NCBI RefSeq assembly: GCF_002278925.1
Contig: NZ_NCJH01000009.1
Span: 62,001-126,000 of the forward strand
DNA: 64,000 bases
From: Polaromonas sp. 39-63-25
Lineage (GTDB): Bacteria; Pseudomonadota; Gammaproteobacteria; Burkholderiales; Burkholderiaceae_C
Direction of reading: 5' to 3'
Within the stretch, counting starts at the first letter, position 1, and each line of letters starts with the position of its first letter. The position numbers and the translations under genes are program-made. This document shows, piece by piece, positions 1 to 11,833 of the stretch. A model generated the notes under the pieces. It saw only the letters and a list, made by a program, of their open reading frames with translations, did no database searches and was not told where the DNA came from.

Positions 1-396
1 GGGTTTGACCTCCACGTCCAGCGCCCCCAGCACACGGACCAGGCGCGCGCTGCCACGCCCCTTCCTGACCATCAGGCTGAAGTCTTCGGTGGGACCGTCA
101 ATCAGTTCGCAGTTACAGGCCAGGGCGCCGTCAAAACACAGCGGCTCGCCTTGCGGCGTCAACTCGCGGGTTTGCCCGTCCAGCGTGAGCCGCACGCCGG
201 CGCCGCCCAGTACCGCGAACCATCGCTGCACACCGTCATAACGCGAAAACGGTCCGTTTTTTTCGATCTCGGCCACCGAGATGCGCCAGTCCCAGTCCCC
301 GGCGGTCGGCCAGGCCAGCAGCTCGCGCGTGATGCCGCCGCCATTGCGCCAGGCCGTGGGCGCCACCTCTTCCAGGGGGATGATTTGCCAGCTCAT
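1..396 (-). CDS. HutD/Ves family protein (3' end outside window)
   Basis: Partial gene: 132 N-terminal codons are present and the reading frame runs off the left edge without a stop. The start MSWQIIPLEEVAPTAWRNGG, followed by GGITRELL and a DWRISVAEIEKNGPFS segment, is characteristic of the HutD/Ves cupin family. Members are about 190 residues, often sit in histidine-utilisation clusters or alone, and have an uncertain biochemical role. GGAGG lies 8 bases upstream of this ATG, which supports the start. No hut genes are visible to the right, so the genetic context does not settle function. Family assignment is firm; function is not. Confidence 0.8.
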   Translation of the reverse strand, partial: MSWQIIPLEEVAPTAWRNGGGITRELLAWPTAGDWDWRISVAEIEKNGPFSRYDGVQRWFAVLGGAGVRLTLDGQTRELTPQGEPLCFDGALACNCELIDGPTEDFSLMVRKGRGSARLVRVLGALDVEVKP

Positions 397-638
397 GGGG
401 AGACCTCCGCTTGAAGGGTGCGCGTTGGGAATGGGTGGCCATTCATGCGTCAAATTGTCCTGCAAAGCCGTCACGCGTGCCAGAACAAATCATCCGGACC
501 AGGCCGGTGCAGGCCTTTGGGGGCCACCGCCACAAGCGCCCGCGTGGGTGCGCATGGCCACCGGAAAAATCTGCGTCGAGGCACCGCCTGTCACCGGCCG
601 CAGACCGGGGGCGCCTGGTTCATTTCAAGAAGAAAAAC

Positions 639-687
639 GGCTCCAGCCTTTTGACTGTTTGCGCCAGCAGCTATCCATTTCGTAGCG
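639..687 (-). repeat. GCTAT-ATAGC dispersed repeat, copy 1
   Basis: Contains the tail CCAGCCTTTTGACTGTTTGC and the core CAGCTATCCATTTCGTAGCG. It matches copies near 9.73, 13.27, 18.19, 22.65, 31.40 and 35.27 kb. The core overlaps the last codons and the stop codon of the neighbouring thioesterase gene. Confidence 0.55.
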
Positions 688-1150
688 AAAATGGGTCGCG
701 GTCCTTGCCGTCGCCGATCAGCGGGCCCTGCTTGAAAATGCCGCTGATGCGCAGGGCCGGCTCACCGTCGGCCGTCACCAAGCCCTGTATGAATATCATG
801 TTGCGCGTGCTGCGCAGGATGTCGGCCTGGCCCTGCACCCAGGCGCCCAGCATGGCCGGCGCCAGGTAATCGATCTGCAGGCTGATGGTCGGCAGAAAGC
901 GCCTGTCGCTGTCGCTCTGGTACATCGCCGCGCAGGGCAGCAGCATGTCCGCAAACGATGCCAGCATGCCGCCGTGGCACATCTGCAGCGGGTTGCTGTG
1001 CCGTTCCTCGACACGAAAACCCAGCAGCAGGCGCTGACCGTCCAGCCGCGCATAGAACGGGCCGTTGACCTCGATAAAGGGGCCGCCCACACGCACAGGA
1101 ACAAAACCATCGGGGATGGCGGATGAAGAGGAAGGAGTGACTTCAGGCAT
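671..1150 (-). CDS. PaaI family hotdog-fold thioesterase
   Basis: 159 residues, the usual size for a single hotdog domain. The segment HSNPLQMCHGGMLASFADML (about residues 51-70) carries the conserved N-P-x-x-x-x-H-G-G-x-x-x-x-x-D type signature of PaaI-like acyl-CoA thioesterases, and LPTISLQIDYLAPA follows as the next strand. Such enzymes hydrolyse acyl- or aroyl-CoA thioesters in the cytosol; the substrate cannot be read from sequence. The gene stands alone on the minus strand. The C-terminal residues FSLRNG and the stop codon fall inside a dispersed repeat, so the original C terminus may have been altered. Confidence 0.8.
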   Translation of the reverse strand: MPEVTPSSSSAIPDGFVPVRVGGPFIEVNGPFYARLDGQRLLLGFRVEERHSNPLQMCHGGMLASFADMLLPCAAMYQSDSDRRFLPTISLQIDYLAPAMLGAWVQGQADILRSTRNMIFIQGLVTADGEPALRISGIFKQGPLIGDGKDRDPFSLRNG

Positions 1151-1307
1151 TCCTCATGCTAACCGGCGCGCGGCTTGCGGCCCGTCCGCTCGGTGACTGC
1201 GGGGTGATGGTCGGCCTGCGGCCTCGCCGCCGCGCGCAATACGCGTGTCGCGGGCTTGGGCTACAGTGGCCCTTCGACCAACATCCCCCAGACAGCACCA
1301 CCCCGCC

Positions 1308-2012
1308 ATGAACGATCTCTCTGCCTTCCCCGTCACCCGTAAATGGCCTGCGCAGCACCCCGAGCGCATCCAGCTTTATTCACTGCCCACGCCCAACGGC
1401 GTCAAGGTGTCCATCATGCTGGAGGAAACCGGCCTGCCTTACGAGCCGCACCTGGTCAGCTTCGAGACCAACGACCAGATGTCGCCGGAATTCATCTCGC
1501 TGAGCCCCAACAACAAGATCCCGGCCATCCTCGACCCGAACGGCCCGGGCGGCCAACCGCTGGGCCTGTTCGAGTCCGGCGCCATCCTGATCTACCTGGC
1601 CGAGAAGACCGGCAAATTCATGCCAACCGACCCTGCCGGCCGTTATGAAACCATCCAGTGGCTGATGTTCCAGATGGGCGGCATCGGCCCGATGTTCGGC
1701 CAGCTCGGTTTCTTCCACAAGTTCGCCGGCAAGGACTACGACGACAAACGCCCGCGCGACCGCTATGTGGCGGAGGCAAAACGGCTGCTCGGTGTGCTGG
1801 ACAAGCGCCTCGAAGGCCGCGCCTGGATCATGGGCGACGACTACACCATCGCCGACATCGCCACCTTCGGCTGGGTGCGCAACCTGATCGGGTTCTACGA
1901 GGCCGGCGAGCTGATCGGCATCACCGACTTTCCGAACGTGCTGCGTGTGCTGGAAACGTTTGTGGCGCGGCCGGCGGTTGTCAAAGGCCTGGGCATACCG
2001 GCACGGGGCTGA
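1308..2012 (+). CDS. Nu-class glutathione S-transferase (YfcG/YghU-like)
   Basis: 234 residues. I chose the ATG at 1308 rather than the further upstream start, because MNDLSAFPVTRKW leads directly into the thioredoxin-like domain. TPNGVKVSIMLEE, SPNNKIPAILDP and LFESGAILIYLAEKTGKF match the glutathione site of E. coli YfcG, and the C-terminal all-alpha domain includes YTIADIATFGWVRN. Nu-class enzymes bind two glutathiones and act mainly as disulfide-bond reductases or peroxidases. The gene is apparently monocistronic, convergent with the DUF2917 gene. Class is well supported; the physiological substrate is unknown. Confidence 0.88.
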   Translation: MNDLSAFPVTRKWPAQHPERIQLYSLPTPNGVKVSIMLEETGLPYEPHLVSFETNDQMSPEFISLSPNNKIPAILDPNGPGGQPLGLFESGAILIYLAEKTGKFMPTDPAGRYETIQWLMFQMGGIGPMFGQLGFFHKFAGKDYDDKRPRDRYVAEAKRLLGVLDKRLEGRAWIMGDDYTIADIATFGWVRNLIGFYEAGELIGITDFPNVLRVLETFVARPAVVKGLGIPARG

Positions 2013-2020
2013 TGGCTGGG

Positions 2021-2329
2021 TCACACGGCAGCTAACGCCACGCGCAGCACCACCGCCTCCAGGGCCTGCACCAGAAGGCGCTCAGGCCGCACGCAGGTGT
2101 AGCCTTCCCCGGCCTCCAGCATGATGTCCCGCGCATGCCCGTCCTGCGTGACCCACGCCGAACCGGCGATGCATTCAATGCGATAACCCGCAGGCCGCGC
2201 AATGCGGTGGATGGCTGACTTCGACAAGTCCAGGGTGTCCGTCGAACCGGGCCAGGCCACCCCCTCCCGTTGCCAGGGCCAGGCGGGACGGTATGGAAAC
2301 AAGCGCGAAAAAGTGAATGCCGTGCTCAT
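2021..2329 (-). CDS. DUF2917 family protein
   Basis: 102 residues with a single small beta-rich domain: GYRIECIAGSAWVTQDG, then a glycine-containing turn and a hydrophobic strand near the C terminus. This is the DUF2917 pattern, common in Burkholderiales and of unknown function. It is the last gene of a minus-strand group and its ATG overlaps the stop of the TPR gene by four bases, so translation is probably coupled. No signal peptide or membrane segment is visible. Confidence 0.7.
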   Translation of the reverse strand: MSTAFTFSRLFPYRPAWPWQREGVAWPGSTDTLDLSKSAIHRIARPAGYRIECIAGSAWVTQDGHARDIMLEAGEGYTCVRPERLLVQALEAVVLRVALAAV

Positions 2330-3630
2330 GATGTGACAACAAGACCCGCATGAGTGACAGGGTGCCGTTGCCGCGCCAGCAGCTGGCGCTCCTGCTCCAG
2401 CGCCTGGGCCAACACCCGCTGCCCGCTGCGCTGCGCTGCTGCAATCAGCGTCTGCTCCAGCAAGTCCCGTTGCGCGTGGCTGCCGCCGAAACGATGCGAC
2501 TGGCTGCGGATGGGCCGCAGCAGTTCGACCGCACGGCCCCAGTCCTGTTGCCCGTACGCGATGAAGGCCTGCGTGGCGGCCGCACCGACTTCACGGGTGA
2601 ATACGGCGTTGTCGCCCTGGCGCGTCATGGCTTCTTGCTGGGCGTGTTGCAGCGCCTGCAACAGGTCGTCACGTCCGGCAGCAACAAAGGCCATCGCCGC
2701 ATGCCAGTCACTGAAAGCGTAGTGGCCATCGGCGGCAAATGGCGCCCAGCGCTCGGCCAGTTGCTGCCAGCGCTGGCCGACGTCGGCCCCCTGGAGCTTG
2801 AGCCGCCAGAGCAAGGCGCTGGCGTCCACCAGCTCCACATGAATCTGCGGGCGGTGGCCGTGGATGGGGCCGTCGTAAAGCGCCAGCACCTCGGGCACGT
2901 CGCCCTGCGCGAGGTGGTGCAGGGCCAGGTGCCACCAGTTGTGCACGGCCAGAAAACTGTCCGACTGCCAGCCTTCGTTGCCAAGCATCCATTCAATGCC
3001 TTCGTCACGGCGCCCCTGCATCTCCAGCACATGCGCCACCGCGTGCTGGGCCCAGGCGTCTCGCGGCTCAAGCTCCACGGCTTCGCGACCCAGGCGCTCC
3101 GCGCGGGCATAGTCGCCGGTTTCCTCCAGCCCGAAGGCCTGCATGCCCAGCACCGCGTGCCAGCCGGGCACATGGCGGGACCATGCCGGCAACACACGCG
3201 CGATGCGGTCGCGCAGCATGCGCGAGTCGCCCGCGAAGAAGTCGATCTGCTGGCCCGCCTGCAGGGCCAGCGTGTCCAGCGGGTAGTGGGCATTGAGGTC
3301 TTCCAGCGTGATGGCTGCGGCGCGCCAGTGGCCATGGCACAGCTGCTGGATGGCACCCAGGTGCCAGGCTTCGCGTTCGTTGCAGGGCAGGCTACGCGCC
3401 GCGTCCAGGGCTTCGCGTGCGGGCACAACGCCATCTGCCTCGGCGGAAAGCAGGTACAGCCAGGCGCGCAGCACATGCGCCATCACCAGGCCGGGCGCTT
3501 CGGCCAGCGCAGCCTCGGCCGTGGCCACCGGGTTGCCGGCGAAACAGCGAAATTCATGCAGGGCCTGCTCAAGGTGGCTCAGGGCCTGGGCATTGCAGCC
3601 CGAGAGGGTGTATCCGGAAGCGTCTTTCAT
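2326..3630 (-). CDS. Tetratricopeptide-repeat protein (TPR38-like)
   Basis: 434 residues of alanine- and leucine-rich helical repeats, for example ARAERLGREAVELEPRDAWA and the following QHAVAHVLEMQGRRDEGIEW. It resembles the 'tetratricopeptide repeat protein 38' family of soluble proteins with unknown partners. It has no signal peptide. It is the middle gene of three overlapping minus-strand genes: its ATG overlaps the stop of the sterol desaturase gene and its stop overlaps the DUF2917 start. Such coupling suggests the three products are needed together, but no pathway can be named. Confidence 0.72.
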   Translation of the reverse strand: MKDASGYTLSGCNAQALSHLEQALHEFRCFAGNPVATAEAALAEAPGLVMAHVLRAWLYLLSAEADGVVPAREALDAARSLPCNEREAWHLGAIQQLCHGHWRAAAITLEDLNAHYPLDTLALQAGQQIDFFAGDSRMLRDRIARVLPAWSRHVPGWHAVLGMQAFGLEETGDYARAERLGREAVELEPRDAWAQHAVAHVLEMQGRRDEGIEWMLGNEGWQSDSFLAVHNWWHLALHHLAQGDVPEVLALYDGPIHGHRPQIHVELVDASALLWRLKLQGADVGQRWQQLAERWAPFAADGHYAFSDWHAAMAFVAAGRDDLLQALQHAQQEAMTRQGDNAVFTREVGAAATQAFIAYGQQDWGRAVELLRPIRSQSHRFGGSHAQRDLLEQTLIAAAQRSGQRVLAQALEQERQLLARQRHPVTHAGLVVTS

Positions 3631-4397
3631 GGGGAAATCTCCAAAGAGTGGGTGGGTTGAATCAGTGCCGGGCGCGACACGTCGCGAAACGCCAGCATTT
3701 CGGGAATACGCGCCGAAGCGCCGTCGTGAAAACCTTGTTCAGGCCATGGGCCTTGTACGGCTCCGTTGTGGAAGGTTCCGAAGAGCAGGTCCCACAGCGG
3801 CAGATCGGCATAGTTGTGGGCGTGCACACCGCGCTGGTGGTGCACGGCATGGCTCTCGGGCCGCTGGACCAGGTAACCCAGCCAGCGCGGCGTGTGCACA
3901 CGGGCATGCTCAAAAACGCTCAGAAAAGTCAGCACGGCCGCCGCCCAGGCGCCCGCCTCGGGGCTCAGGCCCAGCAGGGGGAACAGCACCAGGCTCAGCA
4001 GCGTGGTGAAGAAAACCGTGTCCAGCGGATGCAGGTAAAAGGCGCCCCAGGCGTCGAAGGACTCGGTGCTGTGGTGCATCTGGTGCCCTGCCAGCCACAG
4101 CCAGTCGAAGCGGTGGGCGCTGCGGTGGTACCAGTAATGGAAAAACTCATACACCAGCACACCCGCCGCAGCGCCGCCCGCGGTGCCGAGCGACGCGCCG
4201 TTGAACACATGCAGATCACCCATGAACCCGGCCCAAAGCTGGCCGACCAGCAGCGCCATTCCGAAGTTGATGGCAATCACCACCGCGGCGCGGGAGCGCC
4301 ACCACCGGCTGCGAAACCCGCCGGCGGGAGGGACAAAATAGTCCAGAAGCAGGAACGCGGGCAAAACAGCCAGCGTCAGGATGTCGGGCAAAGACAT
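3627..4397 (-). CDS. Sterol desaturase / fatty acid hydroxylase superfamily membrane protein
   Basis: 256 residues from the ATG at 4397, which has AAGGA 9 bases upstream; a longer in-frame start at 4565 would add an unlikely cysteine- and arginine-rich leader. Several hydrophobic segments alternate with histidine clusters HYWYHRSAH, HQMHHSTESF and HHQRGVHAHNYAD, which are the di-iron ligands of this superfamily. These integral membrane enzymes hydroxylate or desaturate lipids; the substrate here is unknown. It is the first gene of the three-gene minus-strand operon and is divergent from the GlxA-type regulator at 4553, which is a plausible controller. Confidence 0.82.
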   Translation of the reverse strand: MSLPDILTLAVLPAFLLLDYFVPPAGGFRSRWWRSRAAVVIAINFGMALLVGQLWAGFMGDLHVFNGASLGTAGGAAAGVLVYEFFHYWYHRSAHRFDWLWLAGHQMHHSTESFDAWGAFYLHPLDTVFFTTLLSLVLFPLLGLSPEAGAWAAAVLTFLSVFEHARVHTPRWLGYLVQRPESHAVHHQRGVHAHNYADLPLWDLLFGTFHNGAVQGPWPEQGFHDGASARIPEMLAFRDVSRPALIQPTHSLEISP

Positions 4398-4552
4398 GTC
4401 GATTTCCTTGTAGGGTTGACTAAAGCGCGAGTCAGACTGAAAGCAGTGCCGGCCCGCATGGCGGAAGCAGCGCTCTAGAATGTTCAGCAACTGTAGGCAG
4501 GAAGGCCGTTTTGACCTGCAGCCAAAACCGCCACCCACACGACAAATCCGCC

Positions 4553-5611
4553 ATGACCGAGCCAACCGGTACCCGCGCCATCGCCACCGTTTCCATCCTG
4601 GTGCTGCCCGAGGTCACCGCCTCGGTGCTGTTTGGCCTGAACGACCTGTTTCAGGGTGTCGGACGCGACTGGCCGCAGGTGGTCGAAGGCCGCCCCGGCA
4701 CATCGCAGCTTCGGGTGCAAATCGTCTCGAGCGACGGCCAGCCCCTGACCATTGCCAACGGCGTGCGGGTGGTGCCCGATGCGTCGCTGGCCGATGCACT
4801 GCCCGCCGAGGTGGTGTGTGTGCCCGAGGTGTTTGTGGTTCCCACCGATGACTTGCGCGGCCGCTTCAAGGCCGAGGCTGCCTGGCTGAGACAGACGTAT
4901 GCCCGTGGCGCCATCGTGGCGGCGGCCTGCTCCGGTGCGCTGTTGCTGGCCGAAGCCGGCCTGCTGGAGGGCGAAGACGCCACCACACACTGGGCCTATT
5001 GCGACGTGCTGGCACAACGCCATCCGGGCATTCGGCTGCACCGCCAGCGCGCACTGGTCACTGCGGGTGAAGGTCAACGGCTGGTGATGGCGGGCGGCGG
5101 CACGTCCTGGCAGGACCTGGCCCTCTACCTGATCGCGCGCCTGATCGGCCTTGAGGCGGCCATGCAGATGGCGCGCCTGTACCTCATCGACTGGCACCAA
5201 AGCGGCCAGCAGCCCTTTGCCCGCCTGTCAGCCAGCCGCCAATCGGACGACGCCGTCATCACGCGTTGCCAGCTCTGGGCCGCAGAGCACTACCGGGCGT
5301 CCAGTCCGGTGGCGGCGATGACGCAGCTGTCGGGTCTGGCAGAACGCTCTTTCGTGCGGCGCTTCCAGCAGGCCACGGGCATGTCGCCGCTGCAGTACGT
5401 GCACACCGTGCGGCTCGAAGAAGCCAAGCAGTTGCTGGAAGCCTCGGACGACTCGATCGAGGCCATCGCCGAGCAGGTGGGTTACGAAGACGCGGGCTAC
5501 TTCGCGCGGCTGTTCAAGCGTGAAGTCAACCTGACGCCTGCACAGTACCGCAAGCGTTTCGCCGGGCTGCGGGAAGTGCTGCAACAGGGCCGGAAACCGC
5601 AGAACACCTGA
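4553..5611 (+). CDS. GlxA family transcriptional regulator (DJ-1/PfpI-like plus AraC HTH)
   Basis: 352 residues. The N-terminal half is a class I glutamine-amidotransferase-like sensor domain with the nucleophile-elbow motif AACSGALLLAEAG (Cys about 126). The C-terminal 100 residues form an AraC double helix-turn-helix, including LAERSFVRRFQQATGMSPLQ and EAIAEQVGYEDAGYFARLFK. GlxA-type proteins activate catabolic or stress genes in response to small nitrogenous ligands. It is transcribed divergently from the sterol desaturase operon across about 155 bases, so that operon is the likely target. The start at 4553 avoids an upstream extension lacking similarity to the domain. Confidence 0.87.
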   Translation: MTEPTGTRAIATVSILVLPEVTASVLFGLNDLFQGVGRDWPQVVEGRPGTSQLRVQIVSSDGQPLTIANGVRVVPDASLADALPAEVVCVPEVFVVPTDDLRGRFKAEAAWLRQTYARGAIVAAACSGALLLAEAGLLEGEDATTHWAYCDVLAQRHPGIRLHRQRALVTAGEGQRLVMAGGGTSWQDLALYLIARLIGLEAAMQMARLYLIDWHQSGQQPFARLSASRQSDDAVITRCQLWAAEHYRASSPVAAMTQLSGLAERSFVRRFQQATGMSPLQYVHTVRLEEAKQLLEASDDSIEAIAEQVGYEDAGYFARLFKREVNLTPAQYRKRFAGLREVLQQGRKPQNT

Positions 5612-5685
5612 CGCGGCAGCCCCTTCCCGGCACTGCCCGCTTCTCAGGCAGCGGCCATGGCCCGAATGCGCAACGCGCGCTGGGT

Positions 5686-8352
<2,667 letters not shown>

Positions 8353-8580
8353 GACGGCACGGCTCCCGTTTTCTGATGGTAGACGAGTCAGCGTTCGACC
8401 AGCCAGAAACAGGGGCCCGCGCGCCCCCGCCCCTGCGCAGATGGCCGGAACCGCCCGGGGATGGGTGTATAACCGGAACCCTCGGGTGACGTGCCGCGGC
8501 GTTTCAGACAGCGCGCATGCCCCCAACACCCCGAACCAGCCAGGCGCATGCATGCGCCGCAACACCAAGGAATTTCAAGC

Positions 8581-9294
8581 ATGGGCGCGCAGTGGAAAGC
8601 AAAAGGCAAGGAACTGGCAGCCAATGCCAAGGGCAAACTGTTTGGCCGACTGGCCAAGGACATCATGATCGCGGCGCGCAACGGCGCCGACCCGGCCTCG
8701 AACGCGCGCCTGCGGCTGGTCGTCGAGCAGGCCCGCAAGGTCTCCATGCCCAAGGACACCCTGGAGCGCGCCATCAAGAAAGGCGCCGGCCTCACGGGAG
8801 ATGTGGTTCATTATGAACACGTGATTTACGAAGGTTTCGCACCGCACCGCGTGCCCGTCATGGTCGAATGCCTGACCGACAACCTGAACCGCACCGCCCC
8901 TGAAATGCGCGTGTTGTTCCGCAAGGGGCAGCTGGGCACATCCGGCTCCGTGTCCTGGGATTTCGACCATGTCGGCATGATCGAGGCAGAACCCGCGGCA
9001 GCAGGCGCCGACCCCGAGCTGGCCGCGATTGAAGCCGGCGCCCAGGACTTCGAGCCCGGCGACGAAGAAGGCACCACGATGTTTCTGACCGATGCGAGCG
9101 ACCTCGACATCGTCAGCCGCGCGCTGCCGGCCCAGGGCTTTACCGTGCTGTCGGCCAAGCTCGGCTACAAGGCCAAGAACCCGGTTGACCCGGCCAGCCT
9201 GAGCGCCGCGGATCTGGAAGAAGTGGAAGCCTTCCTGGCCGCCATCGACGCCAACGACGATGTGCAGAATGTGTTTGCGGGCTTGGGGGCTTGA
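8581..9294 (+). CDS. YebC/PmpR family protein (YeeN type)
   Basis: 237 residues from the ATG at 8581, with AAGGA 9 bases upstream. The opening [19 protein letters not shown], the block [20 protein letters not shown] and the later [20 protein letters not shown] with [11 protein letters not shown] are diagnostic of the YebC family. Members have been described as DNA-binding regulators and, more recently, as translation factors that relieve ribosome stalling at proline-rich stretches. The MGAQWK start resembles E. coli YeeN rather than the ruvC-linked YebC. It stands alone upstream of the DUF3297 gene and could be co-transcribed with it. Confidence 0.88.
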   Translation: MGAQWKAKGKELAANAKGKLFGRLAKDIMIAARNGADPASNARLRLVVEQARKVSMPKDTLERAIKKGAGLTGDVVHYEHVIYEGFAPHRVPVMVECLTDNLNRTAPEMRVLFRKGQLGTSGSVSWDFDHVGMIEAEPAAAGADPELAAIEAGAQDFEPGDEEGTTMFLTDASDLDIVSRALPAQGFTVLSAKLGYKAKNPVDPASLSAADLEEVEAFLAAIDANDDVQNVFAGLGA

Positions 9295-9357
9295 AGCGGA
9301 TACCCGGCCCAAATCAGGGAAAATGGCTGACGATTCGCGCTAACCCAAAAAATATCC

Positions 9358-9606
9358 ATGACCGACACCATTGAACGCCCCCCTCTGCCCGACCACCTGT
9401 CCGCGGACCCTCGCAGCCCGCACCACGTTGCCGCCGTGTTCGAGCACGACATCGGCATCCGCTTCAACGACAAGGAACGCACCGACGTCGAGGAGTACTG
9501 CATCAGCGAACGCTGGATCAAGGTGCCCGCCGGCAAAGCGCTGGACCGCAAGGGCCAACCACTGATGATCAAGCTCAAGGGCAAGGTCGAGGCGTTTTAC
9601 AAGTAA
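9358..9606 (+). CDS. DUF3297 family protein
   Basis: 82 residues. LPDHLSADPRSPHH, IGIRFNDKERTDVEEYC and the C-terminal block DRKGQPLMIKLKGKVEAFYK match DUF3297, a compact family of unknown function found widely in Proteobacteria. No membrane segment, signal peptide or cofactor motif is visible. It lies 63 bases after the YebC-family gene on the same strand. Confidence 0.8.
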   Translation: MTDTIERPPLPDHLSADPRSPHHVAAVFEHDIGIRFNDKERTDVEEYCISERWIKVPAGKALDRKGQPLMIKLKGKVEAFYK

Positions 9607-9733
9607 GAAGTCAGCGGCGAGCGGCTGGTGGGCATGATCACCCAGTCTGCCCTGATGGCTGCACTGCGGCGGGCGGCAGATCCAAAAGCCTGAGTTTTTT
9701 GCCAGTCCGGCTGCAAATGACGTATAAAAACGT

Positions 9734-9784
9734 GCTGCAGCCCAATGGATTCGGGCGCGAGCAGCTACTGATTCAATAGCAATT
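9734..9784 (-). repeat. GCTAT-ATAGC dispersed repeat, copy 2
   Basis: Tail GCAGCCCAATGGATTCGGGC followed by the core CAGCTACTGATTCAATAGCAA, in the roughly 200-base gap between the DUF3297 and VOC genes. The core is nearly identical to the copy at 13.27 kb. Confidence 0.7.
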
Positions 9785-9803
9785 CGCGCAGCCCTCAGAG
9801 GCT

Positions 9804-10235
9804 TCAGGCGCGCGCAGGCCCCTTCAACTCAACCGTATTGCCGTCCGGGTCAGAGACGTAAAGCGACAAGCCCTCCCCCTCGGCCCCGAAGTTCACGGCA
9901 GCCGCGCCGTGGGTGGGTATGTTGAGCGCGGCAAGGTGCTGCGTCAGAGCCACTTCATCAAAGGGCTCAACCCGAAGGCACAGATGGTCGACATTGCGGC
10001 CTTCCTTCGCGGCGCCAGCGCCACCCCGCCGCCCAAGCACGCCGTCGAGCGCGACAAGGTCAATCATGGAGCTGCCGGCTGACAGATGGATGAGGCCGAG
10101 GTCATCTCGTCTTCTGGCGACTTTGCAGCCCAGCACATCGCAATAAAAAGCCATGGCACGTTCAAGGCTTGCGACACGAAGCACGATGTGGTCGATGTGC
10201 TTGACGGTGAAGCTGGGTGTCGGCGCGGAGGTCAT
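9804..10235 (-). CDS. VOC family (glyoxalase/bleomycin resistance-like) protein
   Basis: 143 residues with two beta-alpha-beta-beta-beta modules: KHIDHIVLRVASLERAMAFY at the start and VDHLCLRVEPFDEVALTQHL in the second half. It ends with the typical SDPDGNTVELKGP metal-site strand. The conserved His near residue 16, His in VDHLCLR and Glu in VELKG are candidate metal ligands. VOC proteins include lyases, dioxygenases and drug-binding proteins; the reaction here is unknown. Monocistronic on the minus strand. Confidence 0.82.
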   Translation of the reverse strand: MTSAPTPSFTVKHIDHIVLRVASLERAMAFYCDVLGCKVARRRDDLGLIHLSAGSSMIDLVALDGVLGRRGGAGAAKEGRNVDHLCLRVEPFDEVALTQHLAALNIPTHGAAAVNFGAEGEGLSLYVSDPDGNTVELKGPARA

Positions 10236-10465
10236 GCTTGACTCCTGGTGGACTTTTCAATGAACGCGAGTATCTTCCAGCTCATATCGTGCTGCAAGTG
10301 TTGCACCCCACGGGATACGCCGCACTCGGCTCTTGCCCTGTGATCAACATTAAGAAAGCAGTGATCCGAGAAGTATTCAACTCCCTGGCCAGCGCGCTAC
10401 ACTCGATTTCTATATGCCCTCACGCGCTGAATACCCGGCCACGTGATCGCTGAGAGGATGTGATC

Positions 10466-11833
10466 ATGGAACTAGATGCCCGACTGCAAGACAAGCTGAT
10501 TGGCACGCTACGTACTGAACTGCCCAAGCTTAGGCTGTCGGATGCAGGTCGACTAGACATCCAAAGCATGTTCGACGCTGACAGGGCCTTTACCGCCGTA
10601 CTTCGCGGCGCACCCAGCAGGCTGAAAGAGAAAATCGAGGCCTATGTCGGCGAACGCCCCATGGTGTCTCTTATGTTTGGCACGCTCACTGACGAGTTGT
10701 TGCTGCTTTCACCCGAGGCGAAAGCAGGCAAAAGTCGGTTATGCGAGCTACCGCAATACAGTGACGTCGAAGCGCTCGCCAACAGACTCTTGGCCTTGCT
10801 GACGGCATTGCCCAATCAATACGTCGCCGTTGTCGAACTTCCGGCCAGCATCTCCGACGAACTGTACAAAAGCAGTGCACCGCCTATTCTTGGCCGACAG
10901 CTCGCAATCATCGGGGCTTGGCACGAGAAGCAGAGTGGGTACCCCTACCCAACTTCCGATGTCACAGAGAAGCCACCACAAAATGCGCTCATGTCCCTAC
11001 TCGGCATAGCGGCGCTGCCGACAACAATGTCCGCGTCGGGTCAGCCAACGATCGACGCGCAGCCTCCTTCCCGCCGCAGCCACCTGTATGTGAGGCTCGA
11101 AGGCTATATAAACTCCATCTTTTCTCCGCAGCCGCTGAATCGCTTCACTACTCTTTTGAAAGCTTTTTTCGGACTCGCGTTCGGCATGGAAGTACTGGAG
11201 AGTGGCTGGAAAATCTTGAACAGCGATCAGCTCTTGATCAACATCTATCAGAGCAGTGCTGACGATTTCCTCAAAATTGAAGAAGAAACGATTGGCGATA
11301 ACACTAGCGCGCTAATCCGCAAAGTCAGTGTTAGCACTGGTGGGCGTGGACGCATCGTGCAAGATCTACAGACCATCGTACATGTCTTGGACATGGAAGA
11401 GACATTGCCGCAGCTCGTCCTCGCAGGTCGCTGGCTCTTCGACAGTCGTTCCAACGGGGACGAACTCATGGGGTTCATGCAGCTAGCTATCTGTGCTGAG
11501 GTACTTTTGGGTACTGAGGACGGAGGGGAAGGAGTGACCGCCATGCTGGCCACACGCTGCGCCTATCTAATCGCGAGCAGTGCAAAAGAACGCGACGACC
11601 TTGTGACGGAGTTCAAGAGCATCTACAAGGTTCGCTCGAAAATCGTCCACCGAGGTCTTGGCACTCTCAAGGAAAATGAGCGCCATCAATTTCGACGACT
11701 TCGGACAATCTGCAATCGGGTCGTTCAAAGGGAAATCCAGCTTGCAATTATGGATGGCCCTCAGCATCAGCAGGCGTTAAAGATGGCTGAGGCCTTGCGT
11801 TCATACCCTGAGCCGAAGGCGATCCAACATTGA
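10466..11833 (+). CDS. Hypothetical protein with C-terminal ApeA-like HEPN signature
   Basis: 455 residues; ATG at 10466 with GAGAGG 8 bases upstream (a GTG two codons earlier is also possible). The C-terminal part shows the HEPN pattern: a helix FMQLAICAEVLLGTEDG, then MLATRCAYLIASSAKERDDL and the core YKVRSKIVHRG, giving the R-x4-H motif (Arg390, His395) of HEPN ribonucleases. The arrangement resembles the ApeA-type HEPN of phage-defence proteins. The N-terminal 300 residues match nothing I recognise. Base composition is visibly less GC-rich than in flanking genes, suggesting horizontal acquisition. Monocistronic. Domain call is moderate; a defence role is inference. Confidence 0.6.
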   Translation: MELDARLQDKLIGTLRTELPKLRLSDAGRLDIQSMFDADRAFTAVLRGAPSRLKEKIEAYVGERPMVSLMFGTLTDELLLLSPEAKAGKSRLCELPQYSDVEALANRLLALLTALPNQYVAVVELPASISDELYKSSAPPILGRQLAIIGAWHEKQSGYPYPTSDVTEKPPQNALMSLLGIAALPTTMSASGQPTIDAQPPSRRSHLYVRLEGYINSIFSPQPLNRFTTLLKAFFGLAFGMEVLESGWKILNSDQLLINIYQSSADDFLKIEEETIGDNTSALIRKVSVSTGGRGRIVQDLQTIVHVLDMEETLPQLVLAGRWLFDSRSNGDELMGFMQLAICAEVLLGTEDGGEGVTAMLATRCAYLIASSAKERDDLVTEFKSIYKVRSKIVHRGLGTLKENERHQFRRLRTICNRVVQREIQLAIMDGPQHQQALKMAEALRSYPEPKAIQH

